Program-made: the position numbers and the translations under genes
The notes under the pieces: generated by a model
Told to the model about the DNA's origin: nothing
The model's database searches: none
The model's input: the letters and a program-made list of their open reading frames with translations, nothing else
Part shown: positions 59,856 to 61,955 of the stretch, piece by piece
Numbering within the stretch: position 1 is the first letter of the stretch
Layout of the letters: each line of letters opens with the position of its first letter
NCBI GenBank assembly: GCA_964625525.1
Contig: CAZVEE010000011.1
Coordinates: 1 to 61,955 of the forward strand
DNA from: CAZVEE01 sp964625525
GTDB lineage: Bacteria; Pseudomonadota; Alphaproteobacteria; JAJFIK01
Direction: 5' to 3'
DNA: 61,955 bases

Positions 59856-60884
59856 TTAGCCCGGCCGGAATACTTCCAGATGCGCCGTCGTCGCATTGCC
59901 ACCAGCAAGTGCGGCGCCGGCCACGGTGTAAATCGCATCGCCAATGGTGACCGCGCCTAGGCCATGGCGCGGTGTGGGCATCGGCGCCACCGGCGCCCAT
60001 AGATCTGCCTGCGGATCATAGGCCCAGCATTCCGCGTAAACTCCGCCGCCGTCTGGCGAGAACCATTCGCCCCCGAATGCATACAGGATCCCATTCAGTG
60101 CTGCGGCGCCAAGCCCGCCCTGGCCTTGCGGCATCGGTGCGCGGGTTTCCCAGGCCCCGTCTGTTCCTGCAGTCGGATCGAACACCTCATGACCTGGTGT
60201 ATTGCCGCCATTGACGGTCCGCCCGCCGATCACATGCAGTCGGCCGTTGATGACAGCACCCGCCGCACTGTTACGCGCGGTCGGGGCGGACGGGCCCGGT
60301 TGCCACTGATCTGTACTCGGATCATAAATCTGGTGCGCCGCGATGTCTGCCTGGTCGGTCCAGGCGGCATTGCGATCGCCCAGCGGCCGTCGCCCGCTCA
60401 CCACATGGATGCGCCCGTTCAGCGATGCCGCAATTGTCTCCGCCTGAGGCGCCAGCATCGGCGTCGTCTCATGCCAGGCCGTTCCGTCCGCCGCGAGAAC
60501 GAACACACGGCGCCGCATGCCCCAAATGCCGCCGGGCACCGGGCTGAAGCCGCCAATGGCGTAAAGCCGATCCGCATGCGGCAGCAAATAGACATGGTGC
60601 ACGGGTTCGGGAAAGCGCGGGCCTTCTTGCCAGCGATCCTGTGCCGGATCATACGTCACGCAGCGGTCGGTCACTGGCAGCGCTGTATCCGGGACATCCG
60701 GGGATATGCCGCCGAGCACATAGAGGCGCCCTTGAAACAGGGCCGGATAAATCTCTTGAACCCGATAGGGCAGATCGGCCGACCGGGTCCAAGGCCCGCT
60801 TCCGGCCCGCGCAAGGGGCACGCCAAGACCGGCGGTCAGCAGCACCGCACTTGCGCCTTCTAAAAAAGACCGCCGTGAGACCAT
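59856..60884 (-). CDS. Kelch-repeat protein with Tat signal
   Basis: A 342-residue exported protein. The N-terminus SRRSFLEGASAVLLTAGLGVPLARA has the twin-arginine motif, so it is predicted to be folded before export. It then shows about six kelch blades with the pattern ...LYVLGG...CVTYDPAQDRWQEGPRFP, ...IHVVSGRR...YDPSTDQWQPGPSAP, ...LHVIGGRT..., ...LYAFGGEW...YDPQADLWAPVAPMP. Such beta-propellers include galactose oxidase relatives and N-acetylneuraminate epimerases, but no copper or catalytic residues are evident to me. ATG after GGGAGGGC. It ends 9 nt after the convergent alkylsulfatase gene. Confidence 0.88.
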   Translation of the reverse strand: MVSRRSFLEGASAVLLTAGLGVPLARAGSGPWTRSADLPYRVQEIYPALFQGRLYVLGGISPDVPDTALPVTDRCVTYDPAQDRWQEGPRFPEPVHHVYLLPHADRLYAIGGFSPVPGGIWGMRRRVFVLAADGTAWHETTPMLAPQAETIAASLNGRIHVVSGRRPLGDRNAAWTDQADIAAHQIYDPSTDQWQPGPSAPTARNSAAGAVINGRLHVIGGRTVNGGNTPGHEVFDPTAGTDGAWETRAPMPQGQGGLGAAALNGILYAFGGEWFSPDGGGVYAECWAYDPQADLWAPVAPMPTPRHGLGAVTIGDAIYTVAGAALAGGNATTAHLEVFRPG

Positions 60885-60950
60885 TGCCCAAGCCCTCCCA
60901 TTTGATCAGAATGCGAGTGTAGCCCGCGCCGAGGCGGGGCCAAAGACCCC

Positions 60951-61559
60951 TTATACGGTCAGCAGGCCTTTCGCCACATGATGCGCCGCCAGGTGGGCAA
61001 AGCGGCGGATCTCGGGATCTGCGCCGATGGTCGGCGCAATGCGCGCGTCGCTGCGCAACATGGCAAAGCCGTGCACCAGGGTCCAGGCGAGCAGGGCGAT
61101 TTCATTGTGGCTGGCCGTCTGGTCATCATGACGGGGCAAAGCGGCCACCGTCTGGCGCAGCACGTCGAAGCCAGCCGCGGCAATGGTGTCAAGAGACTCA
61201 GAATAGCCAAAGGGCAGACCGTCTCGAAACATCACGCGGTACTGCCCCGGATGTTCAGCGGCAAAGCGCAGATAGGCCACCGCAAGATGGGCGAGCGCGG
61301 TTTCCTCATTCGCGGCCTTGCGTTTGCGGGCCCGTGTCATGCGCGCGTGCAATTCGGTGAACCCGCGCTCGGCCAGAGCCGCCAGCAGATCTTCCTTAGT
61401 CGGAAAATGCGCATAAGGGGCGGTCACGCTGACCCCGAGCGCCGCGGAGAGTTTACGCAGGCTCAATTGTTCCGGCGATTGGGTGCGCAAGGCCTCTTCC
61501 GCTGCGTCCAGCAGAGCCCTTTTCAAGTCCCCATGGTGATGTTTTCCACCTCGCGGCAT
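60951..61559 (-). CDS. TetR-family regulator with WHG-type C-terminal domain
   Basis: A 202-residue regulator. It begins with GGKHHHGDLKRALLDAAEEALR, the common start of a TetR subgroup, then the helix-turn-helix LSLRKLSAALGVSVTAPYAHFPTKEDLLAALAERGF. The C-terminal domain contains VHGFAMLRSDARI, the WHG-like motif of the TetR_C_33 group. I use the ATG at 61559; a GTG 9 nt upstream is an alternative. It is divergent from a small membrane protein gene across a dyad at 61581-61599. The regulated genes and ligand are unknown. Confidence 0.87.
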   Translation of the reverse strand: MPRGGKHHHGDLKRALLDAAEEALRTQSPEQLSLRKLSAALGVSVTAPYAHFPTKEDLLAALAERGFTELHARMTRARKRKAANEETALAHLAVAYLRFAAEHPGQYRVMFRDGLPFGYSESLDTIAAAGFDVLRQTVAALPRHDDQTASHNEIALLAWTLVHGFAMLRSDARIAPTIGADPEIRRFAHLAAHHVAKGLLTV

Positions 61560-61580
61560 TGACCGCACACCTTATCGCCG

Positions 61581-61599
61581 CTAAGTTATCACTGCTTAG
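61581..61599. promoter_or_regulatory. Inverted repeat CTAAG-N9-CTTAG, candidate TetR operator
   Basis: A 5-bp perfect dyad starting 22 nt before the TetR start, with partly symmetric inner bases (AAGT..ACT.CTT). Its AT-rich contrast with the surroundings and location between divergent genes suggest an autoregulatory site. Short arms make it only a candidate. Confidence 0.45.
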
Positions 61600-61728
61600 T
61601 TGATGGCTCTGAAAGAGACGCAAGCAAGCAGATTTTACGTCATTTTACAGTATCCCCGATTCGAGAAGGGCAGTCGCATCTGCCATGCTCACAGGATGGA
61701 TCGGAAACGACGACGGAGGATTGTGCCC

Positions 61729-61935
61729 ATGACCCCCGCTACCACGCGCCAGATCCTGCGATGGGGTCATCTCGTTGCCTCGGGTGTGCTCGGCACCTAT
61801 CTCTACTCGCCCTATGGTGAGAATCCCGTTTTCGAGGCGGTCACCCTATACGGTGTGTTCCCCCTGATGGCGGTGTCCGGGATTTGGATGTGGCAGCAAG
61901 GGCGTATCGCGCGTCTCTTCGCCGGCCGCTCGTAA
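61729..61935 (+). CDS. Small two-helix membrane protein, unknown function
   Basis: A 68-residue protein with two hydrophobic segments (LVASGVLGTYLYS and AVTLYGVFPLMAVSGIWMW) and a basic C-terminus (QQGRIARLFAGRS). I do not recognise a named family. The chosen ATG is 12 nt after GGAGG; a longer in-frame start at 61600 has no ribosome site and overlaps the promoter region. It is divergent from a TetR regulator and could be its target. Confidence 0.72.
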   Translation: MTPATTRQILRWGHLVASGVLGTYLYSPYGENPVFEAVTLYGVFPLMAVSGIWMWQQGRIARLFAGRS

Positions 61936-61955
61936 AAGCTGGCAAGTTTCAAGAG

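Noticed and set aside
1..61955. CRISPR arrays, insertion sequences, prophage or toxin-antitoxin and defence modules
   Set aside because: No regularly spaced repeats, transposase, integrase, phage structural gene or recognisable defence enzyme was seen on either strand.

Overview
The window is GC-rich, densely coded DNA that reads as the chromosome of a Gram-negative alphaproteobacterium. Supporting signs are the RpoD C-terminus, three large TonB-dependent receptors, several lipoproteins, a tRNA-Ile2 of alphaproteobacterial type, FecCD-type B12 import, a CobO/CobQ/CbiB/CobC late cobalamin set and a GPH-type sugar symporter. The load of TonB receptors, sulfatases and glycosidases suggests an aquatic, probably marine, polymer-using heterotroph (Caulobacterales/Maricaulales-like); that placement is inference.

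Layout. 1-2942: end of rpoD, a shared hairpin terminator, a three-gene minus-strand envelope operon (SIMPL protein, unknown exported protein, M23 peptidase lipoprotein) and tRNA-Ile2(CAU). 3240-9701: exported M17 aminopeptidase, exported M3 peptidyl-dipeptidase, AbgT transporter and an HD-domain protein; the first three look like a peptide-scavenging set. 9823-11096: an inverted repeat, then the decayed remains of an operon (RND exporter, LolA-like protein, beta-barrel protein) beside an intact BigR/SqrR-type ArsR regulator with a clear operator. 11180-16831: TetR regulator with a palindromic operator, RND adaptor and permease, and a convergent SDR. 16832-17595: no gene; 17-nt tandem repeats and a 100-N assembly gap with 55-nt identical ends. 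17596-24045: an apparently truncated membrane-type AraC protein, a desaturase, a TonB receptor, a winged-helix protein and a 3-hydroxybutyrate-oligomer hydrolase.

24049-33773 (minus strand) is a xylose/xylo-oligosaccharide unit: xylA, xylB, GPH symporter, a cytoplasmic GH3 glycosidase, a sulfatase and a beta-lactamase-fold hydrolase. 33946-42812 (plus strand) is a vitamin B12 locus: cobO, a cobalamin riboswitch, then the tightly overlapping btuB-btuF-btuC-btuD-cobQ-cbiB-cobC. A convergent MFS transporter and a GST-like protein follow. 45311-50983 (minus strand) is a compact TonB receptor-sulfatase-small membrane protein-sulfatase operon, divergent from an exported GH3 glycosidase and a TetR regulator; this looks like a locus for capture and desulfation of a sulfated glycan. 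54388-61935 holds a cytoplasmic-looking subtilase, a penicillin-acylase-family lipoprotein, an alkylsulfatase-type metallo-hydrolase, a Tat-exported kelch protein, a TetR regulator and a small membrane protein.

The least explained parts are the BigR/SqrR-like regulator next to a collapsed export operon, the TonB receptor/two-sulfatase/membrane-protein operon, the hairpin at the btuB start codon, and the assembly gap. I saw no CRISPR array, rRNA, intact insertion sequence, prophage or recognisable defence system.
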